A program made the translations under genes and the position numbers. Below, in pieces: positions 25,624 through 34,832 of a stretch of DNA of 64,000 bases. The notes under the pieces were generated by a model that saw only the letters and a program-made list of their open reading frames with translations, did not search any database and was not told the origin of the DNA. The stretch comes from CAYNVS01 sp964400725 (GTDB taxonomy: Bacteria; Myxococcota_A; SURF-8; CAYNVS01), in NCBI GenBank assembly GCA_964400725.1, contig CAYNVS010000002.1, forward strand, positions 139,817 to 203,816, read 5' to 3'. Every line of letters starts with the position of its first letter. Positions within the stretch are counted from its first letter, which is position 1.

Positions 25624-26967
25624 ATGGACGCGGAACTTCTAGCGCGAATTCAATTCGCATTTACCGTCGCGTTTCACTTCATTTTCCCGCCTCTAACAAT
25701 CGGAATGGCGTGGGTAATAGTATGGATGATGGGAAAATATAAAAATACCAAAAGCGCGCTATGGCGCGACATTTCCCGCTTTTGGGTAAAATTGTTTACC
25801 GTTTCGTTCGCCGTCGGCGTCGCGACCGGAATAACTATGGAGTTCCAGTTCGGAACCAACTGGGCGAATTACTCCCGCTTCGTCGGCGATATATTCGGCG
25901 CGCCGCTCGCCGCCGAAGGCGTGTTCGCATTCTTCCTCGAATCGACGTTTTTAGGCGTTCTGATTTTCGGCTGGGGCAGGCTCTCCCCAAAAGGGATGTG
26001 GTTCGCTTCGCTGATGGTCGCAATCGGCTCAACCCTGAGCGCGCTCTGGATAATCATCGCAAATTCGTGGATGCAGACTCCGGCCGGCTTCGTCGTAACC
26101 GACGGAAGAGCGGTTCTAACCGATTTTTGGGCCGCCGCGCTCAATCCTTCCACCGTTCAGCGGTATCTTCACACCGTTTTGGGCGCGCTGGTAACCGGCT
26201 CTTTCTTCGTGGCTGGCGTTTCCGCCCGCCTTTTAATTAAAAACAAGCATGTTGAAATAGCGAAAGAGTCCGTTAAAATCGCCGTCGTTTTCGCCTTTGC
26301 CGCCTCGGTTTTGCAGCTTGGCGCCGGGCACGCGCACGCGGTTCAGGTTGTTAAGACGCAGCCCGCGAAACTGGCGGCGTTCGAAGGGCTCTTCGAAACT
26401 AAAACGAACGCTCCGCTGCTCGTTTTCGGCGTTCCGAATTACGAAACAAAAAAAGTCGATTACGCGGTTGAAATACCCGGCGGGCTTTCGCTGCTTGCAG
26501 GCAACAGCCTAAATACGAAAGTTCAGGGTCTTAACGACTTCCCGCGAGACGAGTGGCCGCCGATGGCGCTCACTTTTTTTCCGTTCCATCTTATGTTCGC
26601 GCTCGGAATGCTCTTCATCGCCTTCTCGGCGTGGACGTTTTACCTGCAATTTAAAGGGCGTCTTACGGAAAACAAAACCGCGCTAAAGCTGCTTTTCTGG
26701 GCGATTCCTTTGCCGTTTATAACCAACGAGCTGGGCTGGATAGCGGCGGAAGTCGGCAGGCAGCCGTGGATAGTTCAGGGCGTTCTTAAAACCAAAGACG
26801 CCATTTCCGTAACGGTGCCCGCCTGGCAGATTTTATTTACATTAATTCTTTTCGCGCTGGTTTACGCGCTTCTGTTCTATCTTTGGCTGTTTTTGGTAAA
26901 AAGAGTAATGGACAAAGGCGTTGCGGACGAAGCCAAATCCGCCGCCAAGGAAGGAGGCGCCCAATGA
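25624..26967 (+). CDS. cydA: Cytochrome bd ubiquinol oxidase subunit I
   Basis: This 447-residue inner-membrane subunit is the quinol-oxidising, heme-bearing part of the bd oxidase, which reduces O2 at high affinity without pumping protons. His18 in AFTVAFHFIFPPL is the first heme ligand position. The short periplasmic quinol loop contains GLNDFPRDEWPP, and the conserved GWIAAEVGRQPW motif follows. The small insertion after the loop marks the short-Q-loop class, not the long E. coli type. GGAGGA precedes the start. The stop overlaps the cydB start (ATGA), so the two are translationally coupled. A Fur-like palindrome lies upstream. Confidence 0.96.
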   Translation: MDAELLARIQFAFTVAFHFIFPPLTIGMAWVIVWMMGKYKNTKSALWRDISRFWVKLFTVSFAVGVATGITMEFQFGTNWANYSRFVGDIFGAPLAAEGVFAFFLESTFLGVLIFGWGRLSPKGMWFASLMVAIGSTLSALWIIIANSWMQTPAGFVVTDGRAVLTDFWAAALNPSTVQRYLHTVLGALVTGSFFVAGVSARLLIKNKHVEIAKESVKIAVVFAFAASVLQLGAGHAHAVQVVKTQPAKLAAFEGLFETKTNAPLLVFGVPNYETKKVDYAVEIPGGLSLLAGNSLNTKVQGLNDFPRDEWPPMALTFFPFHLMFALGMLFIAFSAWTFYLQFKGRLTENKTALKLLFWAIPLPFITNELGWIAAEVGRQPWIVQGVLKTKDAISVTVPAWQILFTLILFALVYALLFYLWLFLVKRVMDKGVADEAKSAAKEGGAQ

Positions 26968-27983
26968 CGACTTTACAAATTATCTGGTTTTTGCTGGTCG
27001 GCGTCCTTTTCATCGGCTACTCCATTCTCGACGGCTTCGACTTGGGCGTGGGAATTTGGTATCTCTTCTTTAAAAAAGAAGAAGAGCGCCACGCGCTTCA
27101 TTATTCCGTAGGCCCGTTCTGGGACGGCAACGAGGTTTGGCTATTGACCGCGGGCGGCGCGATGTTCGCGGCGTTTCCGCTCGTTTACGCGACCGTCTTC
27201 AGCGGGCTTTATTTGGCGCTGATGCTCGTTTTGTTCGCTTTGATATTCCGCGCCGTCTCTTTCGAGTTCCGCAATAAAATCGAAGACTTGAAGTGGCGCA
27301 AATGGTGGGATTGGATTTTTTCCGTCAGCAGCGCGCTGCCGTCGCTTTTGTTCGGCGTAGCTTTGGGCAACATGGTTTGGGGCTTGCCCATGGACGATAA
27401 ATTCAACTACGCCGGCGGCTTCTTTAACCTGCTCAACCCGTATTCGCTTCTTTTCGGCGTTGCCGGCTTCTTTATGTTCGCCCGCCACGGCGCGATTTAC
27501 ATCGCAATGCGCTCCGTCGGCGAAATGCGCGAAAAAGCGCGCGGTTACGCAATACTTTCGTGCTACGCCTATCTGGCGCTTTCGATACTGCTGCCAATCG
27601 CGACCGTTTTCATGGCGCCGTGGGCGCTGAACAACTATAAGGCAATCCCCGTTCTTTGGATTATCCCGATATTGTCTTTCGCGTCGCTGATAGGCTCGGC
27701 GGCCTTGGTTCGCTTTAGAAAATACGGCTGGGGTTTCATCGTTTCGTCCATAAACATCGCTCTTATGTGGGGCACGGTCGGCGCGTCGCTCTTCCCCAAT
27801 CTTGTCAACCCGCGCGGCGCCGGCGCGGGGCTTTCTCTCGCAAACTCGTCCAGCGGCGAGTTGACCTTGCAAACGATGTTGATTATCGCCATAATAGGCG
27901 TGCCCATCGCGTTGGGCTATACTTTCTGGGTTTATAAAACCTTCTGGGGAAACGTTAACGATGAAACGCACAAAGGCTATTGA
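26964..27983 (+). CDS. cydB: Cytochrome bd ubiquinol oxidase subunit II
   Basis: This 339-residue polytopic membrane subunit pairs with CydA. The start ATG at 26964 overlaps the cydA stop and is served by AAGGAGG. It has the family hallmarks near the N-terminus (GYSILDGFDLGVG, FWDGNEVWLLTAGGAMFAAF) and a C-terminal helix with GVPIALGYTFWVY. No small cydX-type ORF follows. Instead dapF begins 6 bp after its stop, an unusual partner that may share the transcript. The assembly transporter genes cydDC are not in the window. Confidence 0.96.
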   Translation: MTTLQIIWFLLVGVLFIGYSILDGFDLGVGIWYLFFKKEEERHALHYSVGPFWDGNEVWLLTAGGAMFAAFPLVYATVFSGLYLALMLVLFALIFRAVSFEFRNKIEDLKWRKWWDWIFSVSSALPSLLFGVALGNMVWGLPMDDKFNYAGGFFNLLNPYSLLFGVAGFFMFARHGAIYIAMRSVGEMREKARGYAILSCYAYLALSILLPIATVFMAPWALNNYKAIPVLWIIPILSFASLIGSAALVRFRKYGWGFIVSSINIALMWGTVGASLFPNLVNPRGAGAGLSLANSSSGELTLQTMLIIAIIGVPIALGYTFWVYKTFWGNVNDETHKGY

Positions 27984-27989
27984 AAGGCG

Positions 27990-28877
27990 ATGAAAGAAAA
28001 AGCTCTCAAGTTTTACAAGTGCCAGAACGCCGGCAACGACTTTTTAATTTTAATCAACAAAGCGGTTGAAAGCTTCGAGCTGCCGCCTGAAAAAGTCGCG
28101 CAAATATGCGACCGCCGTTTCGGAATCGGCGCCGACGGAATTATAGTTTTAACCGCAAGCAAGCGCAAATGCGACGCCCGTTTCAGGCTGTACAACAGCG
28201 ACGGCAGCGAGGCGGAAATTTCGGGCAACGGGCTGTGCTGCGCCGGAAAGGCTTTATACGACACCGATCACGTCGCTTCGCGCGAAATATCAATCGAAAC
28301 TCCGGCGGGTTACCAGCAATTAAAGCTGCAAATCGGCGACGACGGCAAAGTCGAATCCGTAACCGTAAAAATGCCTTTGCCCAACTTTATCGCGGGCGCG
28401 GTTCCGGTTTCGCAAAAATACTCCGATCCGGAGGCGGAGGGCGCGGAGTTGGAGCTGAAAATAGGCTCCAAAACGGTTAAAGGAACGCCGCTGAAAGTCG
28501 GGAATCCGCATTTTGTAACGCTTTCGGACTCGCCCGAAAAAGATATGATAAAGCTGGGCGCGAAGCTGGAAGCGCACGAGGCGTTTCCGAAGAAGGCAAA
28601 CGTCCACTTTGTTAAGGTAATCGACCGGCGCAATATAGAGGTATGCACGCACGAGCGCGGAGCCGGCCCCACGCTGGCGTGCGGAAGCGGCTCCACCGCG
28701 TCCGTCGCCGCGTTGGCGCGGGCCGGACTGATTGATTTCGGCGCCGAGATAACGGTAAACGTCCCCGGCGGATCGCTTGCCATTACCGCGTTCGAATCGG
28801 GAGAGCCGCCGATACTTCGCGGATCTCCTAAAATCGTCGCGGAGGTCGTTTATTTTGCGGAACCGTCCACGGTTTGA
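27990..28877 (+). CDS. dapF: Diaminopimelate epimerase
   Basis: This 295-residue cofactor-independent epimerase converts LL- to meso-diaminopimelate for lysine and peptidoglycan synthesis. Both active cysteine regions are visible: SGNGLCCAG (the usual motif is GNGxRC, so the Arg is replaced here while the Cys is kept) and TLACGSGSTAS. The N-terminal FYKCQNAGNDFLIL and the CDRRFGIGADG motif are typical. It starts 6 bp after cydB, so co-transcription with the oxidase genes is likely. The overall length is near the family norm of about 275, with a modest insert around residue 150. Confidence 0.95.
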   Translation: MKEKALKFYKCQNAGNDFLILINKAVESFELPPEKVAQICDRRFGIGADGIIVLTASKRKCDARFRLYNSDGSEAEISGNGLCCAGKALYDTDHVASREISIETPAGYQQLKLQIGDDGKVESVTVKMPLPNFIAGAVPVSQKYSDPEAEGAELELKIGSKTVKGTPLKVGNPHFVTLSDSPEKDMIKLGAKLEAHEAFPKKANVHFVKVIDRRNIEVCTHERGAGPTLACGSGSTASVAALARAGLIDFGAEITVNVPGGSLAITAFESGEPPILRGSPKIVAEVVYFAEPSTV

Positions 28878-28948
28878 ACTAATTCGTTAAAGGGCGCATT
28901 CGCCGCGAAGCCGTTTTCGCTTTCTTTGCGCGCCGGATAAAGCGCGGT

Positions 28949-31144
28949 TTACTTGCGCGCGCTCTGAAAGAGCGATTCAACCTGAGCGGAAATTACGCAC
29001 AACCGCCCCATCGTCCTCGAATAAAGTCTGGGAATATTGGTTAAAAGGTCGCCCGCGGCGTTTAATAACGAGGTCTCGTCGGACGAGAAAGCGCGGTTCG
29101 AGCGAGTGGCCCAATCCCATATGTCGCTCTCGGAGGCGTCCTTGGCGAAAGGATATTTCGCGGCGGACAAAGAAGACTTCAAAGCCGAAACAAGGCTTCG
29201 CATCGCTGCGAGCTTTTCGGCTTTTGCCTCTTTAACGGCGTTAGAATTCGCCGGGTCGGCTATGCCGCTTAATATGGAGAGCTCTTCCGCCTCCGCGTCG
29301 AGCCGAAGCAGCAGTTCGTAAACCGACTTTATCGTCAGCAGCGTCTCCATAAGTTTGCGCGAATTTTCGTAAAAATCATTTCCTTTAGGCATTTTATCGC
29401 GGACGGCTTGAAGGCTTAACAGCGTAAGAACGCACCATATTCTAGCGCCCGCGGCTTTGAAATAAGGCGCCATTAGCTCGTCGGTTTTGCTTTTGCGGGC
29501 CGCGAACTTATTGAGCGCGGCTGCGGCCGCTCCTTCTTCGGCTTCGGCCAGACCGTACTTGCGCGGGTCTTTTATCGGCATCCCCAAGGTTATAAGCCGG
29601 TAGGCTATCAGCGCGCCGCGCCTCTGTTTGACGATTTCGTCGTACGCGGAGGCGGTCGTTTCGGCGTCTTTTTGAAGTTCGAGCATTTTGTTTCTCGCGT
29701 TTTTCCACCCTTCAAGCACGTCCTTGGGGTTGTCGGGCGGAACCAAGGAAAGGGGAGGCGGAAAAAACCAGTTTTTAAAATGTATAGTCGCTCCTAGGAA
29801 GGCGTCGAGGTTGTCGAGCTCCTGATTTATTTTTTGCTTCCTTCCCATCAGGCCGTCGGTCGAAACGAGCTTATGCGTTTCGTTCTTAAGCGCGGGAATG
29901 CGTTTATAAAAGTCGAGCGTAATTTCTTTTCCAACCGCGTACGAATCGCTCAGCAGCGCGGACGCCGGAGCTTCGAGCGCGAATATCCCCATCGAGTTGC
30001 GTTTCAACGCCGCTTCCGACCGCTCGCCCGGCGACGGACGCGCATCGCGCAAAGCGGATTTTACGGCTTTGAAACGGTTTTCAACTTTTTTTCTCTCGGC
30101 CTCGTCCATTTCTCCGGCAATGGCGGCGACGGCGGCGGGAATATTGTCGGGCAGTCCGCCCGAACCCGACAAAGAGGCCGGATTGAGGAAAAGAAAAGAC
30201 TGAGCCGCGGACATTGCGCCGCGCTTTTTCTCGGTTTCGCAAAACGAGACGCTTCCCTGAACCGCCGCGCTGCAGGCGTCCGCGTCGAGCTCCATTTTCC
30301 GCAGGAAAAACCGCGAGAATAAAAGCCCGAATTTATACAAAGCGCGCGCGGTTAATACCGCGAAAAAAAGCCCTATCTTTGAGAAAATCCGCGTCCGAAC
30401 CTTAAAAGCCGGGTCGTAATCGCTTTCGGAGCCGGCAATTTTTTCAAAACCCGCTTCCCGCGATTCGTCCGGGTAGGCGGCCTGAGCGAACATAGAAAGA
30501 ACGCGGTCGAGAGCGCGCCCCACCCCCGCGCCCGCGCTCTGCGAATAACGAGCCAGCTCGCTCGCGATAATTCCCGCAACTCCTCTCGCGTTAAGCCCTT
30601 CAATGTAAGGCAGGCCGATTATTAAAAAACGCTTGTCCGCAAAAAAGAGGTTCTTATAAGTCCGCAAAACCGAGGCTTCGGCTAGAATAGAGAGATAAAT
30701 TCTATCGGGAGGCGGGGCGTTTATACGCTCCGCAACGTTTTTAGCCAGCGCGTAAATCAGAGGCTCATTCGCAGGGTCAAGCTCTTTCATATCGGCGCAA
30801 TTGAACGGCCGTTTTATTAAAAAAAGCTGACGCAGCAAATAATAAACGATTATGCCGCACGCAAAAACCGCCGCCAAACATAAAACGACGACCGGAAAAA
30901 TTAAAGAAAGTCTCGGCGTCAGAACCAATTCGTAACCTTTTGCCGCGGCGAAGACGCCGAGAGCGGCGACCGCCGCAATAACTGCTGCGTATATTAAGGG
31001 CAGCGTCATAACGACGGACGCGGCGAAAAACAACCCTAAAAGATAAGCGGCGGACGCGGACGGCGGCTCGAACCTGCCGGGCATTGCGCGCTCCACATCG
31101 CTCAAAGTCAACCTCGCCCCTCCCGATTTATTTTCAATAGCCAT
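28949..31144 (-). CDS. Membrane protein with degenerate M48 peptidase domain
   Basis: This protein has 731 residues from ATG 31144, chosen because AGGAACGGGG lies just upstream; a longer in-frame start at 31255 adds 37 unlikely residues. Two pairs of hydrophobic helices near the N-terminus are followed by a region laid out like M48 (HtpX/Ste24-type) peptidases. Where the zinc motif HExxH belongs, the sequence reads IIASELARYSQS, so both histidines are gone while the surrounding SELARYSQ keeps the family shape. The later MELDADACSAA matches the third-ligand E..AD segment. It therefore looks like a pseudo-peptidase. The long C-terminal helical part has no recognised domain. It may have an adaptor or binding role at the inner membrane. 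Confidence 0.65.
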   Translation of the reverse strand: MAIENKSGGARLTLSDVERAMPGRFEPPSASAAYLLGLFFAASVVMTLPLIYAAVIAAVAALGVFAAAKGYELVLTPRLSLIFPVVVLCLAAVFACGIIVYYLLRQLFLIKRPFNCADMKELDPANEPLIYALAKNVAERINAPPPDRIYLSILAEASVLRTYKNLFFADKRFLIIGLPYIEGLNARGVAGIIASELARYSQSAGAGVGRALDRVLSMFAQAAYPDESREAGFEKIAGSESDYDPAFKVRTRIFSKIGLFFAVLTARALYKFGLLFSRFFLRKMELDADACSAAVQGSVSFCETEKKRGAMSAAQSFLFLNPASLSGSGGLPDNIPAAVAAIAGEMDEAERKKVENRFKAVKSALRDARPSPGERSEAALKRNSMGIFALEAPASALLSDSYAVGKEITLDFYKRIPALKNETHKLVSTDGLMGRKQKINQELDNLDAFLGATIHFKNWFFPPPLSLVPPDNPKDVLEGWKNARNKMLELQKDAETTASAYDEIVKQRRGALIAYRLITLGMPIKDPRKYGLAEAEEGAAAAALNKFAARKSKTDELMAPYFKAAGARIWCVLTLLSLQAVRDKMPKGNDFYENSRKLMETLLTIKSVYELLLRLDAEAEELSILSGIADPANSNAVKEAKAEKLAAMRSLVSALKSSLSAAKYPFAKDASESDIWDWATRSNRAFSSDETSLLNAAGDLLTNIPRLYSRTMGRLCVISAQVESLFQSARK

Positions 31145-31352
31145 TTTCCCCGTTCCTAAACGCAACGACTCGAAATTTCGGCCGTTTTCAAGCAACTCCT
31201 TTAACTTATTACTAAAGTTTAACCGAAATATAACAAAGAACCTCAGCCTTGGCAAGATATTATATAGAAGCGGCGCGAAAAAGGCGGAGCGCGCCCCTTT
31301 GTATTCTCAATTTGAGCAAATACCGCGGAAATTCTTATATAATTACGTTCTT

Positions 31353-31427
31353 TTCCTTACAAAATCCAGAAGGGATTGGAAGTTAATCGCTCGGGTCGTA
31401 AGAACCGGGATTGGTTTAAGCCGAATT
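31353..31427. repeat. Dispersed intergenic repeat, copy 1
   Basis: The first 50 bp match 33585-33634 at 43 positions; shared blocks include GAAGGGATTG, AAGTTAAT and CGTAAG. It lies in the 450-bp gap 31145-31594, upstream of the DUF2804 gene. Apart from this and a promoter the gap shows nothing coding. Confidence 0.8.
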
Positions 31428-31506
31428 ATTCTATTTAAAATTGCCGCGTCCTTCGAGGCAAAAACGCCTTCGCGGTTTTAAAGGCAAAAATCGGGCGGCG
31501 GCGCAA

Positions 31507-31533
31507 TTGACAACAACCCGGCATTATTTTAAT
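31507..31533 (+). promoter_or_regulatory. Possible sigma70 promoter of the DUF2804 gene
   Basis: TTGACA (31507-31512) and TTTAAT (31528-31533) are separated by 15 bp, which is slightly short. The start codon follows 61 bp later and is preceded by GGGAGA. Confidence 0.5.
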
Positions 31534-31594
31534 CTTAAAAGCGCCCGAACGACGATTCGGCGGGCAAAACCATCTTTTAAAACGGGAGACAAAA

Positions 31595-32614
31595 ATGCCG
31601 TCAGACTTATTCGACGCGGCTGGCAAGCCGAAATTCGGCGTTTACGAGGGAACGATTAAAAACGTAGAGCTTTCCGGTTACGCCGGACTGGATTTACCCT
31701 CTTTTTTAAAAAAATTCCGTCATAAGCGGTGGCGCTTTCAAGGCATTTTCAGCCCTAAAGTCGTCGCGGGCGTCGCGATTGTGGATATTGGTTACGTCGG
31801 CAGCGTTTTCGCCTACGCCTTCGATATGGAAACGAAAAAACGAATTGAATACGCGGCCGAGGTTCCGCTTGCGCGCGGCGTTAAAATGTGCGACGACTGC
31901 GTAAAAGGCGAAATCTCCTTTGAAAAGGACGGAAATAAGCTGGAAATGAAGTACGGCATGGAAGGCGGCGCGGCTTCTATGTTCGTCGAGGCTCATTCAA
32001 AAGCCGGGGAGTACCTTTTAATCGACGCCCGCTTCGCCGAGCGCGCGGAAACGGTAGTTCCGCATCAGGTAATTTTTCCGACTTTTGACGGCTCGTTCGC
32101 GTTTACGCATAAATCGGCCGGAATGCCGGCGGCGGGCAAAATAGTAATGGGAACGAAAGCGATATTTCTCGCCTCGGAAAATTCTTTCGCCGAAGTCGAT
32201 CACACGGCCGGAGTTCACGACCGTCATTGGGAATGGCGCTGGGCGGCGCTAGCGTGCAACGCCGAAGACGGCGCGAGAATCGGCCTTAATTTAGTTGAGC
32301 CGATTACCGACGAAACCATTAACGAAAACGCGATTTGGATAAACGGAGCCCGCGTAGCGGCCGGGCGCGCCGATTTTACTTTCTCGAAAAACGACCATAA
32401 AGCGTCGTGGCGCGTTAAAACGACCGACGGCAAAATCGACCTTTCGTTTACGCCTTACGGCGAGCGCAGCGCGGACGTGAACGCGCTGATAATTAAAAGC
32501 CGCTTCCGCCAGCCGGTCGGAGTTTTCAAAGGCGTAATTACGGGGCCGGACGGCGCCATTTACAAACTTATCGACGCGCCGGGAGTGGTCGAGGATCACG
32601 AATCGAAGTGGTAA
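31595..32614 (+). CDS. DUF2804 family protein
   Basis: This 339-residue protein matches the DUF2804 family, whose function is unknown and whose fold is beta-rich. Recognisable features are the DLFDAAGKPKFGVY start, the KRWRFQGIFSP segment, the central FPTFDGSFAFTHKSAGMPA block and the HDRHWEWRWAA motif, followed by FRQPVGVFKG and GVVEDHESKW near the C-terminus. The His/Trp-rich motif resembles the lipid-modifying lipocalin-like enzymes (hydroxysqualene/carotenoid types) to which this DUF has been likened, but I cannot assign a reaction. GGGAGA precedes the start. It is monocistronic or linked to the barrel gene 109 bp downstream. Confidence 0.8.
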   Translation: MPSDLFDAAGKPKFGVYEGTIKNVELSGYAGLDLPSFLKKFRHKRWRFQGIFSPKVVAGVAIVDIGYVGSVFAYAFDMETKKRIEYAAEVPLARGVKMCDDCVKGEISFEKDGNKLEMKYGMEGGAASMFVEAHSKAGEYLLIDARFAERAETVVPHQVIFPTFDGSFAFTHKSAGMPAAGKIVMGTKAIFLASENSFAEVDHTAGVHDRHWEWRWAALACNAEDGARIGLNLVEPITDETINENAIWINGARVAAGRADFTFSKNDHKASWRVKTTDGKIDLSFTPYGERSADVNALIIKSRFRQPVGVFKGVITGPDGAIYKLIDAPGVVEDHESKW

Positions 32615-32723
32615 GCGTCGTTTTTAACCGAAATTTAATTGCGCCTAATCTTATTGCGCGTATTATTAAAGAATAAAACGCCGAATATTTTGGCGAAGCG
32701 ATGAATTTCAGGAGATTTTTACT

Positions 32724-33500
32724 ATGATTTTTAAGCGTTTAGCGTTTTTAGCCGTATTTTTAGGTGCCGTAATTATAGCTTCGGCCGCTTACGCCGACGA
32801 CGAAACGCCTTACGTCTATGAAAAAACCGGCTTCGGAACCGGCGGCAAACTGACGATGGAAGCGGAAAGCGCCTACGGAGTTCGCGAGACAAGGCCGTTC
32901 GGGCAGCAGGGTTTCGAGCTGGGCGCAAAATTAAAATACCGCTTCTTCGACTGGTTCTCGATGGACGCAAAAGGCGCCGCGGTTTTCGACGACAAAGAAT
33001 ACAAATCGTCAATGTTTGCCGCGGAGGCTCTTTTCGGCGTTTTATCGCAGGATAAATATCACATTAATTTGTCGCTGGGCGCCGGATATACGTACGACTT
33101 CGACGGCGTTTCCGTCCCGACGCTTCGTCTTTCGCTCAACCGCGCTTTCGGCGCGCTCGATTTAACTCTTTCGGGCACCGCCGAGTTCCCAATCGCGGAC
33201 GACCGCGACCCGTTCGACGTGATTGTCGGGCTTGGAACGAGCTACCAGTTTGTAAGCTGGTTTGCGGGCGGAGTCGAAGCGGTGGGCGAAGACTTGGAAG
33301 GGCTGTGGGACGAAGAGGAAGCCGAGGGCGGAGCCAAGTTTTTAATCGGCCCCACGCTTACGTTTCTTCCTGCCGATAACTTTTTCGTAAAGTTCAACGG
33401 CGCAGTATCCGTGAGCATGACGAACAACGCCGCGCGCAACGGCAAGCGTTACGACTCGCCGGGCTTTTTAGGCAGACTGGCGCTGGGATACAGCTTTTAA
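32724..33500 (+). CDS. Predicted outer-membrane beta-barrel protein
   Basis: This 258-residue exported protein has a signal peptide cleaved near AYA-DD. The rest is an alternating pattern of amphipathic strands (GFELGAKLKYRFFDWF, YHINLSLGAGYTYDF, LRLSLNRAFGALDLTL), and the C-terminal residue is Phe in LALGYSF, the usual signal for Bam-assisted insertion. An acidic loop (WDEEEAEGG) lies near residue 195. The size suits an 8- to 12-stranded barrel. GGAGA is present upstream of the ATG. No enzymatic or porin subfamily could be named. Confidence 0.75.
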   Translation: MIFKRLAFLAVFLGAVIIASAAYADDETPYVYEKTGFGTGGKLTMEAESAYGVRETRPFGQQGFELGAKLKYRFFDWFSMDAKGAAVFDDKEYKSSMFAAEALFGVLSQDKYHINLSLGAGYTYDFDGVSVPTLRLSLNRAFGALDLTLSGTAEFPIADDRDPFDVIVGLGTSYQFVSWFAGGVEAVGEDLEGLWDEEEAEGGAKFLIGPTLTFLPADNFFVKFNGAVSVSMTNNAARNGKRYDSPGFLGRLALGYSF

Positions 33501-33584
33501 CCCTTTAAAATTAAAGATTAAAATCTTGGTAAAAATTTAATACAGGGCGGCGCAACGGTTAAAATATATTTAAAATAAAGTTTT

Positions 33585-33655
33585 TTCCTAACAAAATTCC
33601 GAAGGGATTGAAAGTTAATAGCTCGGCCCGTAAGCCGAGATGGTTTTAACCAAAT
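33585..33655. repeat. Dispersed intergenic repeat, copy 2
   Basis: It matches 31353-31402 at 43 of 50 positions. This copy can form the stem CTCGGC / GCCGAG around CCGTAA, followed by GGTTTT. Confidence 0.8.
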
Positions 33656-33656
33656 C

Positions 33657-33813
33657 GGGGGACAAATGCCCCCTCCCAGAGATAAAACATCCTTCTCCAT
33701 AAAAAGAAAGGGACTTTTAGCTCGATCATTTCAACAGGTTCCCCCTCGCCATTCATGAAGAGGGGCACAGGGGGCGAGGTAAATTAAATTGGGAGACGAA
33801 GACCCCCTCCCGC
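33657..33813. repeat. REP-like half-motifs flanking a hairpin
   Basis: GGGGACAAATGCCCCCTCCC (33657-33676) and GACGAAGACCCCCTCCCGCG (33794-33813) are directly repeated variants of the motif found inverted at 34833-34901. Confidence 0.55.
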
Positions 33814-33896
33814 GGAGTTTGAAGAGGTAGTTAAATTGTAAGTTTTAGGCAAAACTCGGGACAGGTCAAGTCGGTAAAGGCGAAGATTAGGCAGTG

Positions 33897-34358
33897 TTAT
33901 TTTTTTGCGGCTATCAGCGCCGCGACTTCCGATAAAAACGCCTCGTCCATCGAATCGAAATCGCCTACGCCGTCGCCGTCCGCGTCTATTTGCCCTATTA
34001 TCGCGCCGTTTTTGTTCCGGATTAACGCGACGATCTCGGAGCGCGTTTCGAGGCTGCAGGCCAGATAATTGTCCAGCGTTCGCACGTCTTCAATAACTTG
34101 ATTGCGGTTTTGCGCTACGGCCGTTCCGCATACTCCGGAACCGACTTTTATTCTGTCGTGCTCGGTGGGCGCGCCCACGTACGGCCCCAGAACGAGAACG
34201 TCGGTTTGCAGCCAGTAAACGCCGACCCATTTGTAGTACGGCAGCCTTCGGGAAATAATTTTAACCGCCGACGCGGCGGCGGCGTTAATGTCAAGCGTAG
34301 AGGAAAGCTCCGAAGCGATTTCCGCTATGATTTCTTTTTTATTAAAACCGTCTTTCAT
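33897..34358 (-). CDS. GAF domain protein, fRMsr-like
   Basis: This 153-residue single GAF domain resembles free methionine-(R)-sulfoxide reductases and their close relatives. It has GVYWLQTDVLVLGPYVG, GSGVCGTAVAQ and NYLACSLETRSEIV, which carry two of the three reductase cysteines. The third, normally in a PACxxI segment, is replaced by PTEHDRI. Reductase activity is therefore doubtful, and a ligand-sensing role is equally possible. The tail (DADGDGVGDFDSMDEAFL) is the usual end of this subfamily. The neighbouring yraN-type gene is 31 bp upstream on the same strand. Confidence 0.75.
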   Translation of the reverse strand: MKDGFNKKEIIAEIASELSSTLDINAAAASAVKIISRRLPYYKWVGVYWLQTDVLVLGPYVGAPTEHDRIKVGSGVCGTAVAQNRNQVIEDVRTLDNYLACSLETRSEIVALIRNKNGAIIGQIDADGDGVGDFDSMDEAFLSEVAALIAAKK

Positions 34359-34389
34359 CGTTTGACCGTCCGTTTCGCGCCGCGCTTTT

Positions 34390-34800
34390 TCAGTCCGCTT
34401 TTTCTTCCCTCAAATCTTTAATATGCCTCAATTCGGCGGCTGCGCCGTTTTTATTTATCGCTATCAAATCTATTCGCGCCCGCTTAACCTGCGCCGGTAT
34501 GCCCGGCGCGCGCGAAGACAGCAGGTAATTCGCCGCCTCGAACATATGCCTCAATTTTCGCGCGTCCAGCGAATCCGCCGCGTCAACCGAGCGCTCGCCC
34601 GCCTCGCGCGTCCGCACTTCCGCCAAAACAAGCGCGTCGCCGTCGAGGGCGATAATGTCTATCTCCCGCCTGCCCACGCCGGGAATCGAAACCCATTTGT
34701 TGCGCGCGATTACGACGCACCCCTTGGATGCAAGCAGCGCCGCGGCTATCTCCTCGCCTTCGTCCCCTTTTTTCCGCTTGTTTTTATCTGAAGATGCCAA
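34390..34800 (-). CDS. YraN/UPF0102 family protein
   Basis: This 136-residue member of the UPF0102 (YraN) family has a restriction-endonuclease-like fold. It shows KGDEGEEIAAALL, NKWVSIPGVGRREIDIIALD and LVLAEVRTR, giving the D...ExR/K core (the usual last residue is Lys; Arg is seen here). The family is universal in bacteria and linked to DNA processing, but its biochemical role is not settled. The length is usual. The N-terminal KNKRKK stretch is somewhat more basic than typical. It probably shares a transcript with the GAF gene. Confidence 0.88.
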   Translation of the reverse strand: MASSDKNKRKKGDEGEEIAAALLASKGCVVIARNKWVSIPGVGRREIDIIALDGDALVLAEVRTREAGERSVDAADSLDARKLRHMFEAANYLLSSRAPGIPAQVKRARIDLIAINKNGAAAELRHIKDLREEKAD

Positions 34801-34832
34801 TTCGCGTTAAATCCGTTGAACATTATGCTTAT

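Larger units (their letters stand above)
33501..33896. other. Repeat-rich convergent intergenic region, 396 bp
   Basis: This gap, between the barrel gene and the GAF gene, holds copy 2 of the dispersed repeat, two REP-like half-motifs and a GC-rich hairpin with CCTCGCC (33744-33750) and GGCGAGG (33773-33779). No coding region was seen. The cluster looks like a landing place for small non-coding repeats. Confidence 0.65.

Noticed and set aside
28878..28948. Terminator for dapF
   Set aside because: Weak stem CGCTTT / AAAGCG without a T run; it looks more like a decayed copy of the compound hairpin repeat.
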